From: an uncultured Opitutaceae bacterium | GTDB lineage: Bacteria > Verrucomicrobiota > Verrucomicrobiae > Opitutales > Opitutaceae | Reading direction: 5' to 3' | DNA: 10,338 nt | Assembly: GCA_946482625.1 (NCBI GenBank) | Contig: CAMLSH010000086.1 | Coordinates: 1 to 10,338 of the forward strand | Part shown: piece after piece, positions 1 through 6,615 of the stretch | How the letters are laid out: each line of letters begins with the position of its first letter | Numbering within the stretch: position 1 is the stretch's first letter | The notes under the pieces: generated by a model | What the model saw: the letters and a program-made list of their open reading frames with translations, nothing else | What the model was told of the DNA's origin: nothing | The model's database searches: none | Program-made: the position numbers and the translations under genes

Positions 1-188
1 CACCCGCCGAAGCCGCCGGCATCCAACGCGGCGATCTCGTCGCCCGCATCAACGGAGAACCCGTCTCCGCCTGGCCACTCCAACGCCTCGACACCCTCAC
101 CCGCCGCGCCCCCGAAATCACGTTCACCTTTATCCAAGGCAGCCGCGAAACGCCCACCATCGTGCCCACCTTCGAGCTCATCCCCTAG
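1..188 (+). CDS. PDZ-domain protein, C-terminal fragment
   Basis: The reading frame is open from base 3 to the TAG at 186-188 and gives about 61 residues; the start lies outside the window. The segment PAEAAGIQRGDLVARING, followed by a conserved EPV turn, is the typical carboxylate-binding half of a PDZ domain (xAAGLxxGDxIxxINGxPV). It is followed by a beta-rich end finishing in FELIP. PDZ domains bind C-terminal peptides or hydrophobic tails and occur in envelope proteases and in retropepsin-like aspartyl proteases, where a C-terminal PDZ ending in a similar LxP tail is common. That family assignment is a guess because the catalytic part is not visible. The gene converges on the proline-rich gene at 234-491 and is probably not part of the R-body locus. 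Confidence 0.75.
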   Translation, partial: PAEAAGIQRGDLVARINGEPVSAWPLQRLDTLTRRAPEITFTFIQGSRETPTIVPTFELIP

Positions 189-233
189 AGGCGGTCGTGA
201 ACTTGGTATTCCGAGGTGGAACGGGCGCTCCGC
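189..233. other. Short convergent intergenic gap
   Basis: These 45 bases separate the stop of the PDZ-domain gene from the stop of the proline-rich gene on the opposite strand. A bidirectional terminator would be expected here. I see no strong GC-rich hairpin followed by a T run on either strand, so termination is either Rho-dependent or lies inside the flanking coding ends. Confidence 0.4.
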
Positions 234-491
234 TCAGCTCTTCACCGGACTACCGGGCGGGTTCATCTTCGGAGGCGTGATCGTCGGTGGCACGATTCTG
301 GGCGGAATAATTTTGGGAGGAACGATGACTGGCACCACGATCGCCGGCGGTTTCAGTATTGGCGGCACAGGTACAGGTTCGCGCAACACGGGCGGTTGAA
401 CGACGGGGGGCCGCATTTCTGGCGGAGTCACCCGGGGAGGAATCAGCACCGGTGCGGGCGGCAGTGGCGGGATCGGCACATCGGAACTCAT
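234..491 (-). CDS. 85-aa proline-rich PPxxx repeat protein
   Basis: Unrecognised family. After MSSDVPIPPLPPAP the protein is almost wholly built of five-residue units beginning with PP followed mostly by hydrophobic or basic residues (PPRVT, PPEMR, PPVVQ, PPILK, PPKII, PPRIV, PPTIT, PPKMN). It should form a polyproline-II rod. It has no signal peptide or membrane segment. At DNA level the repeat shows as GG-G doublets every 15 bases on the plus strand. The ATG at 491 has no Shine-Dalgarno sequence; the gene follows the nucleotidyltransferase-like gene by 40 bp and is the last member of the array. The regular amino-acid pattern, kept in this frame only, argues that the gene is real even though it is short. 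A structural or linker role is inference. Confidence 0.6.
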   Translation of the reverse strand: MSSDVPIPPLPPAPVLIPPRVTPPEMRPPVVQPPVLREPVPVPPILKPPAIVVPVIVPPKIIPPRIVPPTITPPKMNPPGSPVKS

Positions 492-531
492 GACGCGGCG
501 TCCGGGTGGAGAAACACAGTGAACCGGGAGA

Positions 532-2538
532 TCAGGAGGTGATTATTTCCTTCAACAATTCGTATTGGGAGCTGATGCCGGTCTTGATCAGGTAATTGTC
601 GATGAGCGCGGCCATGACCTTGCGCTGGTTTGCCAGCTCGTCAGGTGGACAGCGCGGAATGGCCGCTTCGCCCTCGGCGGGGCTGGTCAGGAACGGTAGC
701 TCCACCGGAGAAGCCGTTGTCAGTGTGAAGACGGCGACGGGGCGCTCGGCGTTGAAGATGACGAAAATGCACTCGTGGGTCGTGCTATGCGGGCGGGTGG
801 TCTGGAGGAGCTTGTGCCGGACGGTGAAGTTTGCGGCGGCGGGCAGGGCCGGAGCGAGGGTCGCGAAGCGATTGAGGAAGCGGCCCGTTACCAACTGCAA
901 CTGGTCGTGGTTGGCGACCCGGACGACAAGGGCCTGGTCGATGCCGGAGAGACGGACGTGAGTCGCGTTGAGATAGGCGTTTTCCAGAAGCGTATCGATG
1001 AGGACGAGGTCGTCGGAGTATGCGTAGATGCCGGCAAGAGGAACGACGGCACCGGCGGCGCTGAACGAGGCGGCGAGCCAGTTGAGATAAAAGGTGCCGT
1101 TGAGACGGACACGGGCCTGGTGGAAGGCCTGCACGGTTTCCCGGCGTGGTTTGCCTTCAGGCGTGAAGACCGGGAGGGCTTGCTGCGCGGCGGTCTGGCT
1201 TTCGACCTCGGCCATCATTTTCCACGCGAAAAGGTAGGGGTTGGGGTTCGGGTTGCCAGCAACCGGTGCGGCGGGCACTCCGGCAACGAGCCCGACGCGA
1301 ATAAGTTCTGGGCTGATCCGATTGTATACTGGCCCTACGGCCGGAGGAGTGGGAAGGGTTTCAATGCGCCGGCCGACGAAGGTGGCGGCGATGTTCATGA
1401 TCGCGACGGGTGCCAGGTAATTGTCCCAGATGAGTTCGAAGCGCCTCAGGCGTTTGTGGATCTTGTCGGCGTGGCGGGAACTGCCATCGGCGACCTCGCA
1501 CATCATCGTGAGCAGCTCGCGAAGGTGATAGCGGATGTCGGGCAGGGGCAGGTCGCGGCCGATGGTTTCGTCGATGGAGTTGTCGGGCAGGCGCGCATCG
1601 ACGGTGATAACTGCGTCGGTGAGGTTGATGTGGTTTTGCGCAAGCTCCTCCCAGACGGTGATGGCTTCGATGGTGTCACGACGCGGGATGGTGACGTCGA
1701 TGAGCTCCATGAGGAGCGGCCTCGTGACGGCGGGGAAGCCGTTGACCTCGGTGTGCATGTGCCAGGCATACCCCACGCGGTAGAGGTCGAAGTGTCTGAT
1801 GGCGGCGTTGAACACATGGCCGGGCATCCACTCAGGATGGGCCATGTTCTGATCACCGAGACGCTGGCGGGTGTCGGTCCAGAGACCCACTTCGTCGCGG
1901 TCATAGATTTTGCGGATGGTCTGCGGGTCGTCGTAATCGAGCGTGTAGATGCCGCCGTTGAAGGGAGGAGCCGGCGGCGGGGTTGGCATGTGTGGCGGCG
2001 GTGGTGGAGGCGGCGGCACGGGCGGCGGGTTGGCCCAGAGGAATTGCGTTTGCTCGACGAAGTTACGCGGAGGCGGCGGTGGGGGCGGCGGGCCGTACAG
2101 GAGGTATTCTTCCTCGCGGAGGGCGATGCGCTGGCTGACCTGGCGGAACTCGTCGAGCACGATGTCTTCGACGAGGCCGTAGACGAGCCGTTGCAGCGGG
2201 AGCGGGGCCCAAGGATCGATCATGACCTGGGTGTCCCAGTCGGAATCGCCGCCGCCGAGCCGGGTGGCTTTCGGACCGGCGAGGTTGCAGATGCAGTCGA
2301 AAGCGTTGCCTCCTTTCATGTAGAAGCGCACGAGCGGGCGGTCGATGCGCACATGGTGTTTCTCAAACAGCACCAGGTTGAGCACTGAGAATCGGCTGTA
2401 GAGATTGGAGAGCGCGACAATCACCTCGCCGCGGATCGCGCTGCCGAGGTTGCGGTCGAAGCCACCGGAGTTGATCACTCCGGTGAGCCAGGCGCTCGCT
2501 TCGCGCCGGATTTTGTATTGTTCTTCGGTTTCGGCCAT
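532..2538 (-). CDS. Nucleotidyltransferase-fold protein with polyproline inserts, 668 aa
   Basis: I choose the ATG at 2538 (MAETEEQYKI) over an in-frame start 66 codons upstream. That extension is arginine-rich and unlike a folded domain, overlaps the end of the upstream gene, and AGGA lies 7 nt before the ATG at 2538, the only clear Shine-Dalgarno in the array. Residues 74-80 read MKGGNAF and residues 98-105 read DSDWDTQV. This fits the nucleotidyltransferase signature GG[ST/N] followed by DhDh (D100, D102); the third acidic residue may be E278 or D281 in MELIDVTIPRRD. The family transfers NMP groups to nucleic acid, protein or small molecules; the substrate here is unknown. Polyproline runs at residues 150-157 and 171-193 sit between the two halves of the putative active site. 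The C-terminal half (about 360-668) is unassigned. A polymerase-like, poxvirus/giant-virus-type NTase or a toxin are the main alternatives. Confidence 0.65.
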   Translation of the reverse strand: MAETEEQYKIRREASAWLTGVINSGGFDRNLGSAIRGEVIVALSNLYSRFSVLNLVLFEKHHVRIDRPLVRFYMKGGNAFDCICNLAGPKATRLGGGDSDWDTQVMIDPWAPLPLQRLVYGLVEDIVLDEFRQVSQRIALREEEYLLYGPPPPPPPPRNFVEQTQFLWANPPPVPPPPPPPPHMPTPPPAPPFNGGIYTLDYDDPQTIRKIYDRDEVGLWTDTRQRLGDQNMAHPEWMPGHVFNAAIRHFDLYRVGYAWHMHTEVNGFPAVTRPLLMELIDVTIPRRDTIEAITVWEELAQNHINLTDAVITVDARLPDNSIDETIGRDLPLPDIRYHLRELLTMMCEVADGSSRHADKIHKRLRRFELIWDNYLAPVAIMNIAATFVGRRIETLPTPPAVGPVYNRISPELIRVGLVAGVPAAPVAGNPNPNPYLFAWKMMAEVESQTAAQQALPVFTPEGKPRRETVQAFHQARVRLNGTFYLNWLAASFSAAGAVVPLAGIYAYSDDLVLIDTLLENAYLNATHVRLSGIDQALVVRVANHDQLQLVTGRFLNRFATLAPALPAAANFTVRHKLLQTTRPHSTTHECIFVIFNAERPVAVFTLTTASPVELPFLTSPAEGEAAIPRCPPDELANQRKVMAALIDNYLIKTGISSQYELLKEIITS

Positions 2539-2600
2539 GGCGGTTCCTGGGGCGGGACGGCGGTGGAGCGGACGAGCGTTGCGGCAACGTCGGGCGTGGA
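2539..2600 (-). promoter_or_regulatory. Spacer with the only clear ribosome-binding site of the array
   Basis: In the 62-bp gap upstream of the 668-aa gene, the minus strand carries AGGA seven bases before the ATG at 2538. No other start in the array has a comparable Shine-Dalgarno match. I see no terminator hairpin in the gap, so transcription probably continues through it. Confidence 0.45.
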
Positions 2601-3164
2601 TCAGGTGGAGGGCGCGTGCAAATCTGGACGGGAGGAGAAGCGGGCGCGGATGGACGGGCCCGGATCGCGTGGAGGAGTGGGAGCGACGGGCCGCAGCGGG
2701 CCGCTCAGAGCAAGCGCGAAGGGCCGGCACGCGCACGAGGCTTCGAGGACGCAGCCGTCGGAGCTGCCGACGACCTGGATGGAAAGTTCGCCCAGCTGGC
2801 GGGTGTGCGTCATCTCGCCGATGAGGGCAACCGCAGGGCTGGAAAGCAGGACGCCGAGATTTTTCAGGACAGTGATCGACGGCGTGAATACAGCGGCGGG
2901 CAAACCATGAACAACTCGTTTGGCGCCGGGGCGGACGGCGACCTGCAAGGTGCTCGGATCGGGAAAAGAAATCAGCACGTCGCCGTTGCCGGACAATTCA
3001 AGGCCGCTTGTCAGCTGGAAGACGGCGTTCTCAAACTTCACCGTGGCCACCGTGGCGAGCGTGTCGGCGGCGAGCGCGTTCTGACGTACCGCGGCAGCGA
3101 CGATGGACCGCCGGATATGCAGGCGCAGCGTCGGAAGCGGCTGGTTGGTGGCCGCCGAACTCAT
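2601..3164 (-). CDS. Unrecognised 187-aa protein
   Basis: The ATG at 3164 overlaps the TGA of the preceding gene as ATGA, which implies translational coupling and supports this start. The N-terminus (about 10-40) looks helical. Residues about 41-155 alternate short hydrophobic stretches (VKFENAVFQL, DVLISF, TLQVAV, ELSIQVV) that suggest a compact beta-sandwich-like domain. Three cysteines cluster at 138, 144 and 146. The tail from about 157 is proline- and arginine-rich and probably disordered. There is no signal peptide and no family I recognise. Its place between RebB-like and nucleotidyltransferase-like genes suggests an accessory of the R-body locus, for example an adaptor or chaperone; that is inference only. 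Confidence 0.65.
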   Translation of the reverse strand: MSSAATNQPLPTLRLHIRRSIVAAAVRQNALAADTLATVATVKFENAVFQLTSGLELSGNGDVLISFPDPSTLQVAVRPGAKRVVHGLPAAVFTPSITVLKNLGVLLSSPAVALIGEMTHTRQLGELSIQVVGSSDGCVLEASCACRPFALALSGPLRPVAPTPPRDPGPSIRARFSSRPDLHAPST

Positions 3165-3571
3165 GGCTGCGCGGGATGCGGATCAGAGGAATGCGTGGCT
3201 TCCTTGAGCACGGCAGAAGCGATTTCCGCCGGGACCGAGATCGGCCCGAGCACCGGCGCAATGTCTGACACCACCGTGGCGACTCCATGCACGGCTTTGG
3301 CGACTTCATCCCAGCCATGATGCGGCTTCGCGGCAGGAACGGTCGTGTTGGGCGAGGTGTTGGTATCAGCTGCGGGCGCAGGTGGTGAGGAAGCTCCTCC
3401 ACCGAACTCAGCCGGGATCGATGAAGACCGGAGGTCATTCAAGGCCATCGCGGCGATGGCCTGGCCAATGGTGTCTTCGCTGGCCGCGGTGGTATCAAAG
3501 GAAGGAGCCGACGTGACGGCAGTCTCTTCCGGCATCGACTGCTGGGTTTCTGAGGGAGTGGATGAGTTCAT
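3161..3571 (-). CDS. Unrecognised 136-aa Ser/Thr/Pro-rich protein
   Basis: I place the start at the ATG at 3571 (MNSSTPSETQ); a GTG three codons upstream is possible but neither has a Shine-Dalgarno. The first 85 residues are rich in S, T, A and P and probably disordered, apart from a short helix around 33-50 (SEDTIGQAIAAMALNDL). A conserved-looking amphipathic to hydrophobic helix pair follows at about 87-125 (WDEVAKAVHGVATVVSD, then PVLGPISVPAEIASAVLKEA). This hydrophobic part is glycine/alanine-rich, as in proteins that insert into or coat membranes, but too weak to call a transmembrane segment. The stop overlaps the next start by four bases. No family recognised; an R-body accessory by context. 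Confidence 0.6.
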   Translation of the reverse strand: MNSSTPSETQQSMPEETAVTSAPSFDTTAASEDTIGQAIAAMALNDLRSSSIPAEFGGGASSPPAPAADTNTSPNTTVPAAKPHHGWDEVAKAVHGVATVVSDIAPVLGPISVPAEIASAVLKEATHSSDPHPAQP

Positions 3572-3631
3572 GGGGAACACGCGCTGAGAGGAAGGTGAAC
3601 AAGCGCAGATCTCGTGAGGGTGCTGACGAGA

Positions 3632-4117
3632 TCAGCTAGGAATGGTCTCTGGCGTTGGTGAAGGTGCCGGAGCGGGCGCTGGATTGATGGCTGGAGTCGG
3701 AGTCGCGGGTGACGACGGAGTCGAAGGCGTGCTGGCAGGCGTAGCCGGCGGCAGCGTGGTTCCAGGGCCACCTACAACCGCCGGGGCCGGCGCAGGAGCC
3801 GGGGGCGTTGGAGGGAGCGGAAGCGGCGGCGGAGTCGTGCCACTTGTTGGTGGGGGCGGCGGAGGAGGCGGAGGCACCGGCGGTTTCGGCGGTGGGGGCA
3901 CCACGGCTCGCACGGACAGCATGCGAGCGCACGCGCTGGTCACTGCGGCGGCACCGAGCATCTGCGCGCTGTTCTGGGCGGAGATGGCGTTGTACATGCC
4001 CATGCCGACGGTCTCGGTCATGACGGCGTTGAGCATCGCCTGGGTTTGCGAGGGCGCGGTGTTGACCGTGAAAAATTGGGCGAGCCGGACGGAGTCGGTG
4101 ATCTGGCTGTTGGTCAT
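3632..4117 (-). CDS. RebB-like protein fused to a proline-rich tail, 161 aa
   Basis: I use the ATG at 4117 (MTNSQITDSV); a TTG two codons upstream is the alternative. Residues 3-70 follow the RebB pattern of this locus: NSQITDSV at the start, then alanine-rich helices with NAxSAQ (NAISAQNSAQ) where the canonical copies have NATTAQQQ. The C-terminal RebB motif LYS[IL]DTAS is replaced by ACARML, which is close to VCARMI in the gene at 6026-6232. From about residue 72 to the end (about 90 residues) the protein is P, A, T and V: first runs of up to nine prolines, then PAPAPAP and TPSTPSSPATP. The tail looks disordered and extended. A plausible role is a cap, tether or surface-displayed subunit of the R-body ribbon. 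It lies 34 bp after the DUF4157-like gene. Confidence 0.75.
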   Translation of the reverse strand: MTNSQITDSVRLAQFFTVNTAPSQTQAMLNAVMTETVGMGMYNAISAQNSAQMLGAAAVTSACARMLSVRAVVPPPPKPPVPPPPPPPPPTSGTTPPPLPLPPTPPAPAPAPAVVGGPGTTLPPATPASTPSTPSSPATPTPAINPAPAPAPSPTPETIPS

Positions 4118-4151
4118 AAACAAAGCAGAGGTTGAGGATTAGCTCCGCGCG

Positions 4152-5630
4152 TCAGGAGGACACCGGAGCGGCGGTCAGATTAAATTGGCTCAAGGTCAGG
4201 CAGCCCTGCGCATCGAGCATAAGACGGGCATCGCCGTCCGGGCCCGTGAAACGGTACCAGCGCGTGACACCGTCTTGGCAGAGCTGGATTTGCGGATTCT
4301 CCGCTGAAGTCGCCCGGGCCGCGGCTTCGGGCTGCAACATGCCGCCGACGCGCAGGAGACATTCTCCCATGCGCCCGCCTGCGTCGGCAGGCAACGGCTG
4401 GGTGAGCGGGATGGCCCCATTCGTCGCACAAGCGGCGATCGCCACGCCGATCGTCGGGAAGCCGACGAAGGGCGACTGCCGCAGAAACGAAGCGAGCGCG
4501 TCGAGCACCACCCAATCCGTCGAGCCCGGGGCGACGAAGGGGCATTTCAAATAATCTAAGACGAGCGGCGAAAATGCCGTCCACAATGCCGGCACATCGC
4601 CAGGGTCCACGCCGGCCGTGCTCCCGGGCGCAGGCGCGATCGCGTTGAGATAAAAGGCGTACGCCGCGCCAAATTCCGGCGTGCTCTGGGCAACACTCGC
4701 GGCGAAGCGCGCCGCAGCGGAGGCATCGGCATCGGATACCGAAGGATCACGCGCCGTGACGAACGTATCGAATAAACCGATCTGTTCAGCCAGACTCGCA
4801 GTTGTCGCCGTGAGTTGGCCAGCCACTCCGAGTGTTCCCAGCGTGCGGGCGAGCTGGCCGAAATCCGCTTCCGCGTGGAAATTATTTTTCGCCAGCACAG
4901 CCTGGGCAGCCGGCGTGAGCTGGCCGAGTTGCAGGCTGGCCGTGAGATTGCCCATATCGGGATCGGGCAAGGACAAGATCACGGATGGCGCGATGCGCAG
5001 CCCGGCGGATTGGAAGAGCGCGACCGATGAGCCGTGCAGGCCGAATTGGATTTGGGCGATCAGATCGACTTCACTCTCGGCCGGATAGATCGGGCCGTTC
5101 AAACGAAGCGCCCATTGCAACCAGTCCGGACCTTGCGGGATGAGCGAGAGCACTTGCTGGAAGTTTTGCGAAAACTCCGCCGCCTTGCTCCGTGTATCTC
5201 CCGCCACCGAGATGAGCGGCTGGAGGACTGGCGGCCGAGACCGAGCGCGCTGCGGGGCGCGCAGGCGCAGGACTTCGCCCCGCAAAATCGCGCGGGCGCC
5301 CGCCTCGGCCTCTTCTTCGAGTTCAGCCGAGCGACAATATGGCAGACCGGCGAAATGCGTATCCGCGTCCACACGACCCGCGCGTTGCTGGAACACATGC
5401 ACGAGTTCGTGGGCGAGCACGCCGAGCAGAGTCCCGGCGTCGCGTTCCAGAAGTTCATCCCGCACTAAAACCACGTCGCCAAACGTCAGCGCGGCGGCGG
5501 GCAGCTCGGACAAAAACACAATGCGCACACCCGACAAATCGGCGTCCACCGCCTGCGCCAGCTGAAGACGGAGCCGGGTGAGAGAGGATGCGGAGCGGGT
5601 GCCGGAGAGGATCATCGCGGGGACGGGCAT
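4152..5630 (-). CDS. DUF4157/eCIS-core-like putative metallopeptidase, 492 aa
   Basis: The N-terminal 110 residues match the DUF4157 (eCIS_core) layout: a helix, a strand with AVDADLSGVRIVF, then DVVLVRDEL and the motif VLAHELVHVFQQ. H74, E75 and H78 form the zinc-binding HExxH, and the acidic helix SAELEEEAEA (101-110) can supply the third ligand. DUF4157 domains are known in proteins tied to extracellular contractile injection systems, often ahead of variable toxin-like regions. After an Arg/Pro-rich linker (about 122-137) come about 350 residues that I do not recognise: a helical part up to about 400 and a Cys-containing beta-rich end (450-492). There is no signal peptide. The ATG at 5630 overlaps the previous stop as TGATG. 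Processing protease for R-body assembly, or R-body-delivered effector, are both possible. Confidence 0.75.
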   Translation of the reverse strand: MPVPAMILSGTRSASSLTRLRLQLAQAVDADLSGVRIVFLSELPAAALTFGDVVLVRDELLERDAGTLLGVLAHELVHVFQQRAGRVDADTHFAGLPYCRSAELEEEAEAGARAILRGEVLRLRAPQRARSRPPVLQPLISVAGDTRSKAAEFSQNFQQVLSLIPQGPDWLQWALRLNGPIYPAESEVDLIAQIQFGLHGSSVALFQSAGLRIAPSVILSLPDPDMGNLTASLQLGQLTPAAQAVLAKNNFHAEADFGQLARTLGTLGVAGQLTATTASLAEQIGLFDTFVTARDPSVSDADASAAARFAASVAQSTPEFGAAYAFYLNAIAPAPGSTAGVDPGDVPALWTAFSPLVLDYLKCPFVAPGSTDWVVLDALASFLRQSPFVGFPTIGVAIAACATNGAIPLTQPLPADAGGRMGECLLRVGGMLQPEAAARATSAENPQIQLCQDGVTRWYRFTGPDGDARLMLDAQGCLTLSQFNLTAAPVSS

Positions 5631-5977
5631 CAGTTGCTCGTGGGGAAGTTTTTAAGGATGTCCGTGGCGTTCTTGCCGACGGTGGCGAGTGTGCCGGCCG
5701 CGCTGGTCACGATGCCGGTGGCTTTGTCGATGGCCTGGAGATACTCGGCATCTTTGGTGGCGAGGAATTGCGCGAGGGCCACGCCCATCGCGGTGGTCGC
5801 CATGGTGGTGGTGTTGCGCAGGCTGTCGGTCGCGTCCTGCACGGCGATGGCCATGGATTGGGCGACGGACTGGTAGGCTTTCCCCGCGCCTTGCATCACG
5901 ATGATGTCGGGCGTGAGCGTCGCGTTTTGAGAGACCACGATCGCGTCGGAAACAGCCGAAGAGGATTGTCCATTCAT
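5630..5977 (-). CDS. Divergent RebB-like protein with C-terminal extension, 115 aa
   Basis: The ORF aligns with the canonical copies through VSDAI (for ITDAV), AYQSVAQSMAIAVQDAT (for LYQATAQALSNAAHNAT) and TTTMATTAMGVA (for TAQAATTMGVA). The APAMAMGN segment is replaced by PDIIVMQG and the LYSIDTAS end by QFLATKDAEY. It then continues about 40 residues past the usual end with ATGIVTSAAGTLATVGKNAT, an alanine/glycine/threonine-rich helix. It may be a specialised ribbon subunit or a terminus-forming protein. Its stop codon overlaps the start of the DUF4157-like gene (TGATG), so the two proteins are probably made in linked amounts. The start ATG at 5977 has no Shine-Dalgarno. Confidence 0.75.
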   Translation of the reverse strand: MNGQSSSAVSDAIVVSQNATLTPDIIVMQGAGKAYQSVAQSMAIAVQDATDSLRNTTTMATTAMGVALAQFLATKDAEYLQAIDKATGIVTSAAGTLATVGKNATDILKNFPTSN

Positions 5978-6025
5978 GGAGTTGGAACCGGTTAAACGTT
6001 AGAGCTGTGGAATGAGTCCTGGCGG

Positions 6026-6232
6026 TCAGGCCGGGGGTTTGAGGACGGCGATCATGCGGGCGCAGACGACGGTCGTGGCCGAGGCGGCGACGACCTGCAT
6101 ATTCTTCTCGGCGGTCACGGCGTTGTTCATCGCCAGGGCCAGCGACTGGGCCATCGCGACGTAGGTCCACGCCATGCTCACGGCGGGAGCGGCTCCGACG
6201 GAAAGAGCGAACAGATCTGCCGGGCCGGCCAC
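6026..6232 (-). CDS. Short divergent RebB-like protein, 68 aa (GTG start)
   Basis: The only plausible start is a GTG at 6232. The core SVGAAPAVSMAWTYVAMAQS followed by LALAMNNAVTAE aligns column by column with VLGDAPAMAMGNLYQATAQA-L-NAAHNATTAQ of the canonical copies. The N-terminal ITD-VTQAN segment is missing: the frame stays open upstream but reads Pro/Arg-rich residues with no RebB likeness. The protein ends VVCARMIAVLKPPA, matching the CARML region of the proline-tailed RebB-like protein but stopping just as the prolines begin. It could be a small regulatory or capping subunit, or a 5'-damaged gene; the gap of 116 bp to the upstream gene would leave room for lost N-terminal sequence. Confidence 0.6.
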   Translation of the reverse strand: MAGPADLFALSVGAAPAVSMAWTYVAMAQSLALAMNNAVTAEKNMQVVAASATTVVCARMIAVLKPPA

Positions 6233-6348
6233 GCTGTGAAAAGGCGGAGATCTTCGTATCGGAACCGGACCGACACCGCGCCGGCCTGATTTCAGGAATG
6301 CAGGCCGGCGGGCGTCGCGGTGACGCGGCGCGGATCAACCGGGGAAAC

Positions 6349-6615
6349 TCAGGCGAAGACTTTCGCCGTCGCCTCTCCGGCCGAGGCCGTGTCGAGCGAG
6401 TACAGGGTGGTGATGCCGGAGGTCATGGCCGCTTGCGCGGTGACCGTGGCTTGTTGTTGCGCGGTGGTGGCGTTGTGCGCGGCGTTCGAAAGCGCCTGCG
6501 CGGTGGCCTGGTAGAGGTTGCCCATCGCCATCGCCGGCGCGTCGCCAAGAACTTTGACGTTGGCCTGCGTGACGGCGTCGGTGATCTGGGAGTTAACTGC
6601 GGTTGGATATGCCAT
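6349..6615 (-). CDS. rebB: RebB-family R-body subunit, copy 6 (88 aa)
   Basis: Canonical RebB (killing-trait) protein: MAYPTAVNSQITDAVTQAN, then VLGDAPAMAMGNLYQATAQA, then NATTAQQQ and the closing LYSLDTASAGEATAKVF. The protein is all helical with conserved alanines and lacks any signal peptide. Its N-terminal 56 residues are identical to copy 5, while its C-terminal third (TSGITTLYSLDTASAGEAT) goes with copy 4. It carries AAMTSG where the others have AATT. It ends in VFA, one residue shorter than most copies, like copy 2. The gap to copy 5 is only 38 bp. Confidence 0.95.
   Translation of the reverse strand: MAYPTAVNSQITDAVTQANVKVLGDAPAMAMGNLYQATAQALSNAAHNATTAQQQATVTAQAAMTSGITTLYSLDTASAGEATAKVFA

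Noticed and set aside
535..600. Perfect Shine-Dalgarno-like AGGAGGTGAT on the plus strand
   Set aside because: The following GTG frame ends after about 18 codons and lies antisense to the end of the nucleotidyltransferase-like gene; chance match.
1949..2182. Glycine-rich frame on the plus strand (GGGGGGG runs)
   Set aside because: It is simply the complement of the polyproline codons in the nucleotidyltransferase-like gene.
775..2388. 537-codon open frame on the plus strand, antisense to the nucleotidyltransferase-like gene
   Set aside because: Gly/Val/Asp/Arg-rich composition typical of the complement of a high-GC gene; contains glycine runs mirroring the polyproline codons and no family motif.
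2539..2736. N-terminal extension of the 668-aa protein to 734 aa
   Set aside because: The extra 66 residues are Arg/Pro/His-rich, overlap the end of the 187-aa gene, and a Shine-Dalgarno supports the internal ATG.
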